A stretch of 64,000 nt of DNA, from the NCBI GenBank assembly GCA_052266715.1, contig JBQPRB010000003.1; one strand, given 5' to 3'. Origin of the DNA: Jeotgalibaca sp052266715 (GTDB lineage Bacteria; Bacillota; Bacilli; Lactobacillales; Aerococcaceae). Shown here piece after piece: positions 36,267 through 43,374 of this stretch. The notes below the pieces were generated by a model, which was not told the origin of the DNA, did no database searches, and worked only from the letters and a program-made list of their open reading frames with translations. The first letter of the stretch is position 1, and each line of letters begins with the position of its first letter. A program made the position numbers and the translations under genes.

Positions 36267-37157
36267 ATGGCAGTTGACTTTAACTTTCATCAGTATTTCG
36301 GGAATAAAAAGCTTGAATTTATCAATAGTTTTGAAAGCCCTTACTACTGTCCGAATCCTATGCTCACCGAGAAAATGTCGGATGGTACGTATGATTATGA
36401 TAGAAATAATTTTTATTTGCATTCGAGAGAAGACATGAAGGGTTATGCTGAAAATGCGTTGACGGCCTGTGATGCCCCTGTCGAAGTGGAGAAAATTATT
36501 TGTGTTATTAATCACAGTGAGTTTGATTTTAGTTGTAAAAATGAAACCTTGGTATTTTATGAGGATGGGTGCGTGGTCAAAACTACCGAGCGGTCGCGTG
36601 ATTTTATGAACCGGGTTTTTAAACATGCTGGCATGTCTTACAAACATATGCGCCAAATGATGATTTATATGAACGGGAATTCGGGGCATAATTGTCCCTA
36701 TGTACAGGGTAAGGTGGCATTCATGCCGATCGGTGGCCCGAGCAAGAAAGATGTTTCGTGGGTCAGTTTGAGTCACTTGCTCGAATACCGGGAACATCCC
36801 AAAGAGGGGCATATGACGCGTTTGGAGTTTTTTAACCGTCATTTTCTGGATTTGGATATTGGGGTCAAACGTTTCAAGAAACGGATGGAACCTGCTATCC
36901 ACATGTATGCGGCCCAACATCGACGCTTGGTGGATACAGCGGCACAATTTGATGTGGCCATTGTGCAACGGGACGGTCGCGCCAATAAAAATGTCTTGCA
37001 TAAAGGAATGGTCGAACTACCTTTGAGGCCCGTCATAAATGAATTGGTATTGGCGGAAAAGATGATGGGTGTGACTTACAACGATTGGAAAAAAGAGAAT
37101 CCCTTCTTGAAGGATTGTCCTTACGCTGATGATCTGGATAAACTCTTTTCTGTTTAG
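36267..37157 (+). CDS. ComK-like protein (putative competence transcription factor family)
   Basis: 296 residues. Residues about 90-200 resemble ComK: TERSRDFMNRVFKHAGMSY, then NCPYVQGKVAFMPIGGPSKK and DVSWVSLSHLLEYR line up with B. subtilis ComK segments (DRSCRFFGSSY.., PIMVDPSNQIFLFPTLSS.., CGWISHVHVKEF). The protein is about 100 residues longer than ComK, with an extra N-terminal part and a C-terminal tail. No other domain, signal or TM is evident. It is divergent from the ComX-like sigma gene, so the intergenic region may control both. The family call is by eye only; DNA binding is inferred. Confidence 0.5.
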   Translation: MAVDFNFHQYFGNKKLEFINSFESPYYCPNPMLTEKMSDGTYDYDRNNFYLHSREDMKGYAENALTACDAPVEVEKIICVINHSEFDFSCKNETLVFYEDGCVVKTTERSRDFMNRVFKHAGMSYKHMRQMMIYMNGNSGHNCPYVQGKVAFMPIGGPSKKDVSWVSLSHLLEYREHPKEGHMTRLEFFNRHFLDLDIGVKRFKKRMEPAIHMYAAQHRRLVDTAAQFDVAIVQRDGRANKNVLHKGMVELPLRPVINELVLAEKMMGVTYNDWKKENPFLKDCPYADDLDKLFSV

Positions 37158-37169
37158 AAAGGTTATTAT

Positions 37170-37198
37170 TTGTTAATTTGGCATCCCTCACATAGAAT
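37170..37198 (+). promoter_or_regulatory. Promoter of the stress-protein gene
   Basis: TTGTTA and TAGAAT with 17 bp between; start codon about 35 nt downstream. Confidence 0.55.
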
Positions 37199-37233
37199 AA
37201 AGGTAACGATAACACTTAGGAGGGATGACTGAG

Positions 37234-37995
37234 ATGAATAGAAGGATTGAAGGTTCTTTTAGAGAGTACGGCCACTTATTAGAAGCAATCGAGGAATTAA
37301 AAGCGGGTGGTTACGAGACAAATCAACTATTGGTGGTTACGCGCAATGATCTCGATGCTGGTTTGACCGAAAAAACAGGTGTGGATGTAGTCGTCACGCG
37401 TGGTGAATCTTTATGGGATAAAATTGTTGGCTTTTTCACAGTTGATTTGGATGACGATGAAGAACCGGAAGATGAAGAGGATCTTTTTGAAAAATACGGC
37501 ATCGATGAGGAAACGTACGAACGATTTGAAGAAGACCTCGAAAATGGTGAATTCCTATTGCTGGTAGATACAGCTCCTCCTGCGAAAACAGATAAACATG
37601 CGGAGTTCATGGTGCGCGATGGCATTATCAAAGCGAATGAAGAAGCAAAAGATGAAACAAATGATGAAGCGAAATTAGCAGCGCGACCTGACTGGACAGA
37701 ATACGAAGAAGTTAATGGGGATATGCCACGACATTCAATTACGAAAGAATCGGAAGGAGTAAATCCAATGAAAGATGAAATTCCAAAAGATACTGAAATA
37801 ACTGAAAGTGAACACCCAGCTGAAAAAGATGAAATCACGGGTGAAGAAATTGTCGTTGAATCAGAACCAGGTGATGCAACGGAAGGCGACGAAGATGTGG
37901 CTTTGGATGAGTTGCAGCATGATGACATCGAATTCCCAGATGAAGAAAAAGTTTCAACTGATCCATTTGGTGGCGAGACAGAAACAAAGGAATAG
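37234..37995 (+). CDS. General stress protein 17M-like (YflT domain) with acidic tail
   Basis: 253 residues. The first ~120 match the YflT/GSP17M domain (RIEGSFREYGHLLEAIEELK, NQLLVVTRNDLD, VDVVVTRGESLWDKIVGFFT), followed by a very acidic segment around FTVDLDDDEEPEDEEDLFEK and a long Glu/Asp-rich, low-complexity tail (about 130-253). YflT-type proteins are stress-induced cytoplasmic proteins of unknown biochemistry. ATG 37234 fits the AGGAGGG site at 37218; ATG 37225 would overlap it. An internal AAGGAG/ATG near 37755-37770 could give a tail-only product, but this is speculative. Confidence 0.78.
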   Translation: MNRRIEGSFREYGHLLEAIEELKAGGYETNQLLVVTRNDLDAGLTEKTGVDVVVTRGESLWDKIVGFFTVDLDDDEEPEDEEDLFEKYGIDEETYERFEEDLENGEFLLLVDTAPPAKTDKHAEFMVRDGIIKANEEAKDETNDEAKLAARPDWTEYEEVNGDMPRHSITKESEGVNPMKDEIPKDTEITESEHPAEKDEITGEEIVVESEPGDATEGDEDVALDELQHDDIEFPDEEKVSTDPFGGETETKE

Positions 37996-38006
37996 TAAAG
38001 CGAGGC

Positions 38007-38034
38007 GGAAATCCGGAAACGGATTTCCTTTTTT
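38007..38034 (+). terminator. Terminator after the stress-protein gene
   Basis: GGAAATCCG GAAA CGGATTTCC stem with a GNRA-type loop and T6. Confidence 0.95.
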
Positions 38035-38042
38035 GATATAAT
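38034..38042 (+). promoter_or_regulatory. Extended -10 promoter of recX-mutY
   Basis: TGATATAAT directly after the preceding terminator, 25 nt before the recX start. Confidence 0.6.
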
Positions 38043-38066
38043 CAATTATGCGAGGAGAGTCGGTAA

Positions 38067-38870
38067 ATGGAAATTACGAAAATAACGGTCCAGAAAAAGC
38101 GGAAGGATCGCTTCAATATCTTCGTTGATGGCGAATATGCGTTTCCGGTTTCGGAGGCCGTTTTAATAAAATTAGGTTTGAATAAAGGGATGCAACTGAC
38201 ACCGGAGCGAATGGAAGAAATCGAACGCGAAAACAGTGCCTACATGGCCTATACCACTGCGGTGGATTATTTGTCGTACGGTTTGCGGAGTGAGAAGGAA
38301 GTTCGGACGAAACTGCGGGAACAGGAAATTCCCGAGATTTATATCGAGCCGACGTTGCAACGGTTGCGTGACCAGAAATATATTGATGATGTGATTTATG
38401 GGGAAAGTTATACGCGCACGGCGATGACGATAAACCGCAAAGGGCCACGTGTGATTGCGCAGGAATTGAAGTTGAAGGGCTTGGATGAACCGACGATTTT
38501 GACGGCGTTGGATCAATACCCGGAAGAGGTGCAGCTGGAAAATGCACAGGCTTTGGCGGAAAAGACGCTACGTAAGCAAAGCCGGGTGTCCTCGCGCGAA
38601 GGTGGCCAGAAGACGCGGCTTTATTTGCAACAAAAAGGTTTTGATAAGGAAATCATCCAGCAAGTGTTTGAAGAGTTGGATACGGAAAAGTCGGAAGCGG
38701 ATGAGCTGGATGCGTTGCGGGTGCAGGGTGACAAAGCTTGGACGCGGTATGCGCGTAAAGAAAAAGGCCGGGAATTGGCGCAGAAAGTTCGCGCGAGTTT
38801 GTATCAAAAAGGCTTTCCGGGTGAACTAATAAATAAGTATATAGAGGAAAAGGGTATTGATGACGAATAG
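38067..38870 (+). CDS. recX: Regulatory protein RecX
   Basis: 267 residues, matching long Firmicutes RecX. It has tandem three-helix repeats with AVDYLSYGLRSEKEVRTKL, LRDQKYIDDVIYGESYT, KGPRVIAQELKLKGL and, in the C-terminal half, SREGGQKTRLYLQQKGF and ALRVQGDKAW. RecX binds RecA filaments and limits strand exchange. The start KITKITVQKKRKDRFNIFVDGE-like segment (EITKITVQKKRKDRFN) is the usual N-terminus. It overlaps mutY by 11 nt, giving a DNA-repair operon. Confidence 0.93.
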   Translation: MEITKITVQKKRKDRFNIFVDGEYAFPVSEAVLIKLGLNKGMQLTPERMEEIERENSAYMAYTTAVDYLSYGLRSEKEVRTKLREQEIPEIYIEPTLQRLRDQKYIDDVIYGESYTRTAMTINRKGPRVIAQELKLKGLDEPTILTALDQYPEEVQLENAQALAEKTLRKQSRVSSREGGQKTRLYLQQKGFDKEIIQQVFEELDTEKSEADELDALRVQGDKAWTRYARKEKGRELAQKVRASLYQKGFPGELINKYIEEKGIDDE

Positions 38871-39927
38871 AGAATTATTGTTGGAAAAATATGGGGTCGA
38901 AATGTGGCCCGAAGAGAAGATTGTGGCGTTCAGGAAGGCGTTATTGGATTGGTATGACGCGAAAGGGCGTGACCATTTGCCATGGCGGTTGAACCAGGAT
39001 CCGTACCGGATTTGGGTATCGGAGATCATGTTGCAACAAACACAGGTGAATACGGTGATTCCGTATTTCAATCGGTTTGTGGCGTTGTTCCCGTCGATTA
39101 AGGATTTGGCGGAAGCGGACGAGGAAGTATTGTTGAAGGCTTGGGAAGGGCTCGGCTATTATTCGCGGGTTCGGAATATGCAAGTGGCGGCGAAGCAAAT
39201 CATGGCGGACTATGACGGGGTATTTCCGACTGATCCGGCCGAGATTATTAAGCTGAAGGGGATTGGCCCGTATACGTGTGGCGCGATTTCCTCGATGGCG
39301 TTTGGCTTGCCGGAGCCGGCAGTGGATGGCAATGTGATGCGCGTGTTCAGTCGCTTGTTTGAAATCGGGGACGATATTGCCAAACCGGCCACGCGGAAAT
39401 TATTTGAATTGTTGGTGAGGATTGTGATCGACCCGTACCGCCCGGGGGATTTTAATCAGGCTATCATGGATTTGGGGTCCGATATTTGTGGGCCGGCAAA
39501 TCCGCGACCGGAAGAGAGCCCGATTCGGGAATTTAATGCGGCTTATAAAAACGGAACGATGCATTTATATCCCTTTAAATCGAAAGCGAAAAAGCCGGTT
39601 GTGTTGGATTTGCATGGTATTGTCGTGCGCCGCGGGAATGCTTTTTTGATGGAGAAGCGACCTAGTGGGGGACTGCTGGGGGATTTCTGGACGTTTCCGC
39701 TAGTTGAAAATGGCCCGGATACAGAGGCAATCGGGACATTTTCCCATGTCTTCAGTCACCGGAAGTGGAATGTCAAGGTGCATATGGTGGACGAGGTTCC
39801 GGGGAGTGAGCTGGCGGAGAATATGAAGTGGGTGTTGGAGGAGGATTTCAGCGACTACGCGTTCGCGGTTCCGCAACAGAAGATGTGGGAGATTGTGAAA
39901 AAACACGAACGAAAATTATTTTATTAG
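38860..39927 (+). CDS. mutY: A/G-specific adenine glycosylase MutY
   Basis: 355 residues. LPWRLNQDPYRIWVSEIMLQ with QTQVNTV is the MutY signature; LKGIGPYTCGAISSMAFG contains the HhH motif and PEPAVDGNVMRVFSR the catalytic Asp. The C-terminal NUDIX-like domain (VVLDLHGIVVRRGNAFLMEK, GGLLGDFWTFPLVE) recognises 8-oxoG. Cysteine ligands for the 4Fe-4S cluster are absent: ICGPANPRPEESPIREFNAA has only one cysteine where the C-X6-C-X2-C-X5-C set should lie. Cluster-less MutY proteins are known in lactobacillales. ATG 38860 is chosen, overlapping recX by 11 nt. Confidence 0.95.
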   Translation: MTNRELLLEKYGVEMWPEEKIVAFRKALLDWYDAKGRDHLPWRLNQDPYRIWVSEIMLQQTQVNTVIPYFNRFVALFPSIKDLAEADEEVLLKAWEGLGYYSRVRNMQVAAKQIMADYDGVFPTDPAEIIKLKGIGPYTCGAISSMAFGLPEPAVDGNVMRVFSRLFEIGDDIAKPATRKLFELLVRIVIDPYRPGDFNQAIMDLGSDICGPANPRPEESPIREFNAAYKNGTMHLYPFKSKAKKPVVLDLHGIVVRRGNAFLMEKRPSGGLLGDFWTFPLVENGPDTEAIGTFSHVFSHRKWNVKVHMVDEVPGSELAENMKWVLEEDFSDYAFAVPQQKMWEIVKKHERKLFY

Positions 39928-39958
39928 ATGGGAAACTATGCCACAAGATTTGATATTA

Positions 39959-39967
39959 TGATATAAT
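39959..39967 (+). promoter_or_regulatory. Extended -10 promoter of the DUF402 gene
   Basis: TGATATAAT, about 74 nt before the probable start codon. Confidence 0.55.
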
Positions 39968-40040
39968 TATTTGTGTATTGTAATTTGGTTAGAAGGACCC
40001 ACCTTTTGACCCACATAGATATAGAAAGTTGGGCACCGTG

Positions 40041-40586
40041 ATGCATCATCCGAAAGAAGGAGAGTTCATCACTATCAAGAGTTATAAGCATGACGGCAGC
40101 CTACATCGTACCTGGCGTGACACCATGGTATTAAAAACCAGTGATCAATCCATCATTGGATGCAATGATCATACCCTTGTGACGGAAGCTGATGGCCGTC
40201 GTTGGGTAACGCGCGAACCGGCGCTGCTTTATTATCATAAGCATTACTGGTTCAACATTGTGACAATGATTCGTCAAAAAGGCATTTCATATTACTGCAA
40301 TCTTGCGTCGCCGTATGTGATCGATGATGAAGCATTAAAGTATATCGACTATGACCTGGATATCAAGGTTTTTCCTGATGGTGAAAAGCGTTTATTGGAT
40401 GTGGATGAGTATGAGTTACATCGGGCTCGTATGCAATATCCAAAAGAAATCGACCATATCCTGAAAGAAAACGTGAAAATTTTGGTGAGTTGGATCAACG
40501 AAGAAAAAGGTCCGTTTTCCAAAGAGTACGTAGAATTGTGGTATGAAAGATATCGTCAGCTGTCGCATCAGAAACATAACAAGTGA
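40041..40586 (+). CDS. Nucleoside tri-/diphosphate phosphatase (DUF402, Ntdp/YgaC-like)
   Basis: 181 residues from ATG 40041. PKEGEFITIKSYKHDGSLHR, then DGRRWVTREPALLYYHKHYW and YYCNLASPYVIDDEALKYID with DYDLDIKVFPDGE match the conserved DUF402 core with its metal-binding acids. S. aureus and B. subtilis homologues hydrolyse NTPs and NDPs. GTG 40038 and TTG 40029 are alternative starts; none has a strong ribosome binding site. Single gene with its own promoter and terminator. Confidence 0.9.
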   Translation: MHHPKEGEFITIKSYKHDGSLHRTWRDTMVLKTSDQSIIGCNDHTLVTEADGRRWVTREPALLYYHKHYWFNIVTMIRQKGISYYCNLASPYVIDDEALKYIDYDLDIKVFPDGEKRLLDVDEYELHRARMQYPKEIDHILKENVKILVSWINEEKGPFSKEYVELWYERYRQLSHQKHNK

Positions 40587-40600
40587 TGGATGCGAAAATA

Positions 40601-40637
40601 AAAACAACCACCTGGATGAACGGGTGGTTGTTTTTTT
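40601..40637 (+). terminator. Terminator after the DUF402 gene
   Basis: AAAACAACCACC / GGTGGTTGTTTT stem, 10-nt loop, T7. Directly afterwards GCTTGCGTATAAGGTG resembles a damaged version of the GCTTATATATA..AGG element. Confidence 0.93.
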
Positions 40638-40679
40638 GCTTGCGTATAAGGTGTGAGCGATGGGGTGCTTGGTGCTTGG

Positions 40680-40871
40680 TGCGGCGATTAGAAGAAAGTA
40701 AAGGACCCATCGCCGCATTTTCGCCTCAAGTGCGGCTTTGAGCACAAAAAAAATTTCTTAACGCCGCATTTTGGTGAAAAAAGCGGTGTTCCTGAGATTC
40801 GAAACTCCTCAACGCCGCACTTTGGGCTGTTAGTGCGGCGATACGCGATTATACATTTTCTAATCGCCGCA
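40680..40871. repeat. Phased inverted-word array 3 (word AACGCCGCA / ATCGCCGCA)
   Basis: Eight 9-bp words alternate in orientation. TGCGGCG[A/T]T type: 40680, 40731 (TGCGGCTTT), 40782 (AGCGGTGTT) and 40834. A[A/T]CGCCGCA type: 40709, 40760, 40811 and 40863. Gaps are 20, 13, 20, 13, 20, 14, 20 nt, a 51-bp period. Gap sequences are not conserved. Read on the minus strand, the first word (40863-40871) encodes MRRL near the NERD-C C-terminus, so the array starts inside the end of that gene. Confidence 0.95.
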
Positions 40872-41703
40872 TTTCTCGCTGAATGTTTCTTCTATGAATC
40901 TGATTCCCAGTCCAATTCTGGACTAAATGCGGCTTAATCTTATCGGAACCAAATAAAATTTGTAATTCCTGGACGGCATCTCTGACGGCTTGCTGTTTTG
41001 TCTTAGTTGATTTGCAAATTGAGCAGTAGAATTTTTTGGAAGTAGCGAGTTTCATTTTATTTTCACAGATTCTGCAAAACACGCCCCGCTCCAATTTACC
41101 GAAATCAAACGCCATCAACTGTTCGTAACGATTTATTGTTTGGTGAGATTCGTGCAAATAGCGGGCGAGTTCGTAGTGTGCGCTCGTCAAACGTTGGTGG
41201 TCCTTCGCGATATACGAAACAAACCGGTCGAGCTGACCAAACTGGATGAGAGGCATTTCCATTGTGGAACCGTGTAATTGAAACATAGGATTAACCGTCA
41301 AAATCCGTGATTGAATTTGAAAATCAAAGCCTTGGGTAAACGAGCGCAGTTGTTGCTCAGTCCGTTCCAGTTGCAGAAAGGGATTGTCGCGTGGCTGCAT
41401 CTGATGGTTGTAGAAATTTCCATTTTGGTAGACAAAGGTCCCGCCGTAGTTCTTGATTTCACATAAATAGATTTGCGCGGGGGCGATAATCAATTTGTCG
41501 ATTTGGCAGAAACGGTTGCCTTGCAGACACAGGTTATTAAGGATGATGCAATTGTCCAGACGCGAGTCGAATAAATCATCCGCAGCTACTTCACCTTCGT
41601 ATCCATTCTGTTGATCCAAATAATTCCGTTCCTGTTCTTTAGTAAATGGCATGCGGGGATGGAGAATTTCCATCACCTGTAAATTATGTGGCTTTTTTCT
41701 CAT
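40849..41703 (-). CDS. NERD-domain protein with zinc ribbon (NERD-C)
   Basis: 284 residues. GYEGEVAADDLF, NRFCQIDKLIIAPAQIYLCE and IKNYGGTF provide the E...D...ExK residues of a NERD nuclease domain at about residues 33-95. CRIC and CSIC, 17 residues apart, form a C-terminal zinc ribbon, followed by a basic helical end (HRRNIQREMRRLENV). It is a paralogue of NERD-A with the same length and order but many differences, most of all after the zinc ribbon. AGGAGG precedes the ATG, and the shared composite element lies upstream. Its last codons belong to array 3. Confidence 0.82.
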   Translation of the reverse strand: MRKKPHNLQVMEILHPRMPFTKEQERNYLDQQNGYEGEVAADDLFDSRLDNCIILNNLCLQGNRFCQIDKLIIAPAQIYLCEIKNYGGTFVYQNGNFYNHQMQPRDNPFLQLERTEQQLRSFTQGFDFQIQSRILTVNPMFQLHGSTMEMPLIQFGQLDRFVSYIAKDHQRLTSAHYELARYLHESHQTINRYEQLMAFDFGKLERGVFCRICENKMKLATSKKFYCSICKSTKTKQQAVRDAVQELQILFGSDKIKPHLVQNWTGNQIHRRNIQREMRRLENV

Positions 41704-41718
41704 ATATATTCCTCCTTA

Positions 41719-41758
41719 CATATATATAAGCAAAAAATGTCAAAAAGCTTTTTTTTTG
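41719..41758 (-). promoter_or_regulatory. Shared composite element, copy C (before NERD-C)
   Basis: On the minus strand: A9 (41757-41749), an 11-nt spacer, T6 (41737-41732), then GCTTATATATA (41731-41721), 28 nt to the start codon. No gene on this strand ends upstream, so the A/T dyad cannot be explained as a terminator here. Confidence 0.65.
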
Positions 41759-41851
41759 TGAAAAAATATCCGTGCAAAATGGCACCATTTGTATTACTAT
41801 TAAAAGGGTATTTAAATTGTAAAATATTTATATAATTAGGAGCGAGATGGA

Positions 41852-43144
41852 TTGAAGAAAAGAGATGCATTTATCGTTGTAATTCTGGGAATTATTACGG
41901 TTGCGGTTATTTTTGTGGGTTTCCGCTATCGTCAAAACATTCAAGCTGACCTCGTAAATAAAAGTGACTATGTTGAAGTGAATCAAACAGAGTCTTTCGA
42001 GGCGCGACAAAAGAAAAAAGAAGAAGAAAAACGCGCGAAGTTTTTGTCTGCGTTTGATAAAAAACGTGAAAGTAATACTGTTGCAGATTTCTTGCAGTAC
42101 GTGAAATATGCAAAAGGCGATACAAATGTGGCTTTCTACGGCGAGATTGAAGACAAGGCGCAATGGGCTGTAGATAACATGACTCAGTTAGCGACTGAGC
42201 GTGCATTCACTGAAATGCAAACAAACTTTGTCAGCACGCTGGAGTCTGAATCTGTTGGGGACCGCGTTGAAGAATTAATCAAACTTAAACCGGATGTAGT
42301 ATTCTTCCACACACCGATGCCTGTTCAGGAAGTAATCTGGACCGCAGATGGTGAAGCGGTAGAGACAGACAATCTTTCAGAAGTTTTAGCTGCTTATGAT
42401 GCGATGAAAGAAGAATTATCAGAAACTTTAATTGTCCTGGTTACACCAGCACCGCGCCAAGTGGATCCTGAGTCTGAAGAAGAAATTTCTTGGCACCAAG
42501 TTGAAATTGATGCACTTGTCAGCGAGAGCGAAGGGTACGAAATTCCTGTTTATAACATTCATGACCAAGTGATGGAGCACTTAACAGCTAACACATTGGA
42601 AATCGCAAGTCTGTATAACGAAGAAGGTACTTTTAAACCTGAAACGTCGGAATTGCTGAAAAATATGTTCGCTCAAAACTTGAAAACTTTAGAGATAGCT
42701 ACAACAACTGCATATGTACTGGATGGTAAACCTGCAGAAGTAGATATTGTCATTGAAGTTTACTCTGAAGAAGAAGAAGAAGAAGAGTCTTCGGAAGAAA
42801 TTATAGAAGTGGAATCCTCTGAAGAAATAATAGAAGAATCCGAATCAGTCGAATTGGAAGACGAATGGTATGAATCAGAAACAGAAGTTGAGGAATGGAT
42901 TGAGGAATCGGTAGAAGAAACTTATGTGCCACCGGTACAAGAAACGACAACGCCTGTACAATCTGATTCAAGTTCTGAAAGTAAAAAATCTGAGTCAAAT
43001 TCTAGTAGTAGTTCAGAATCCAGTTCATCAAGCAGTAGTACAAGTTCTAGCAGCTCAAGTTCCAGCAGTAGTTCAGAATCCAGCTCGAGCTCACAATCAA
43101 GTGAAATTGAAGAACCTGCATGGAGCGAACTAGAATCCGAATAA
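41852..43144 (+). CDS. Membrane-anchored SGNH-hydrolase-like protein with acidic and serine-rich tail
   Basis: 430 residues, TTG start after TTAGGAGCGAG. One N-terminal TM (AFIVVILGIITVAVIFVGF) leaves the rest outside. Residues about 75-290 resemble an SGNH/GDSL fold of the DltD/AlgX kind: NVAFYGEIEDKAQWAVDNM at the block I position, KPDVVFFHTPMPVQEVIW and LIVLVTPAPRQVDPESEEE later. A serine nucleophile in a GDS motif is not evident, since GEI replaces it, so catalysis is doubtful. The last 130 residues are Glu-rich (SEEEEEEESSEE) and then a long Ser repeat, probably a wall-spanning or glycosylated stalk. Function unknown. Confidence 0.6.
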   Translation: MKKRDAFIVVILGIITVAVIFVGFRYRQNIQADLVNKSDYVEVNQTESFEARQKKKEEEKRAKFLSAFDKKRESNTVADFLQYVKYAKGDTNVAFYGEIEDKAQWAVDNMTQLATERAFTEMQTNFVSTLESESVGDRVEELIKLKPDVVFFHTPMPVQEVIWTADGEAVETDNLSEVLAAYDAMKEELSETLIVLVTPAPRQVDPESEEEISWHQVEIDALVSESEGYEIPVYNIHDQVMEHLTANTLEIASLYNEEGTFKPETSELLKNMFAQNLKTLEIATTTAYVLDGKPAEVDIVIEVYSEEEEEEESSEEIIEVESSEEIIEESESVELEDEWYESETEVEEWIEESVEETYVPPVQETTTPVQSDSSSESKKSESNSSSSSESSSSSSSTSSSSSSSSSSSESSSSSQSSEIEEPAWSELESE

Positions 43145-43151
43145 CACCACC

Positions 43152-43182
43152 AAGCATCCCGCATATACGGGGTGCTTTTTTA
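43152..43182 (+). terminator. Terminator after the SGNH-like gene
   Basis: AAGCATCCCG / CGGGGTGCTT with a 6-nt loop and T-run. Confidence 0.92.
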
Positions 43183-43240
43183 ATAAGCGAAAGTTTATAA
43201 GAATGTTATAAATACGTGAGAATAACCCCTTTGAGTATCA

Positions 43241-43264
43241 ATGGAAACGCTTTTTTAGTATAAT
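43241..43264 (+). promoter_or_regulatory. cre-like site and -10 of pulA
   Basis: ATGGAAACGCTTTTT (43241-43255) fits the CcpA cre consensus WTGNAANCGNWNNCW with one mismatch. TATAAT at 43259 follows directly. CcpA bound here would block RNA polymerase, so glucose repression of pullulanase is expected. Confidence 0.6.
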
Positions 43265-43374
43265 TAGGTTGAAAATAATGACGGTTTCCGTTAAAATAGC
43301 ACTTCTTAAAAAACTGCTATGTCACAAACATTTGTCGTAACCTGTCAGTTTCAATAGAAAAAGGAATGAGTAGT

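Noticed and set aside
36228..37001. 257-codon minus-strand ORF opposite the ComK-like gene
   Set aside because: The plus-strand gene has a strong promoter and RBS; the antisense frame has neither and covers its promoter.
37323..38045. 240-codon Ser-rich minus-strand ORF opposite the stress-protein gene
   Set aside because: Again the antisense of an acidic low-complexity region, without start signals.
40680..40871. CRISPR array reading of the phased word arrays
   Set aside because: Constant gaps suggest CRISPR at first sight, but repeats are only 9-11 bp, alternate in orientation, gaps are 12-20 nt, and there are no cas genes in the window.
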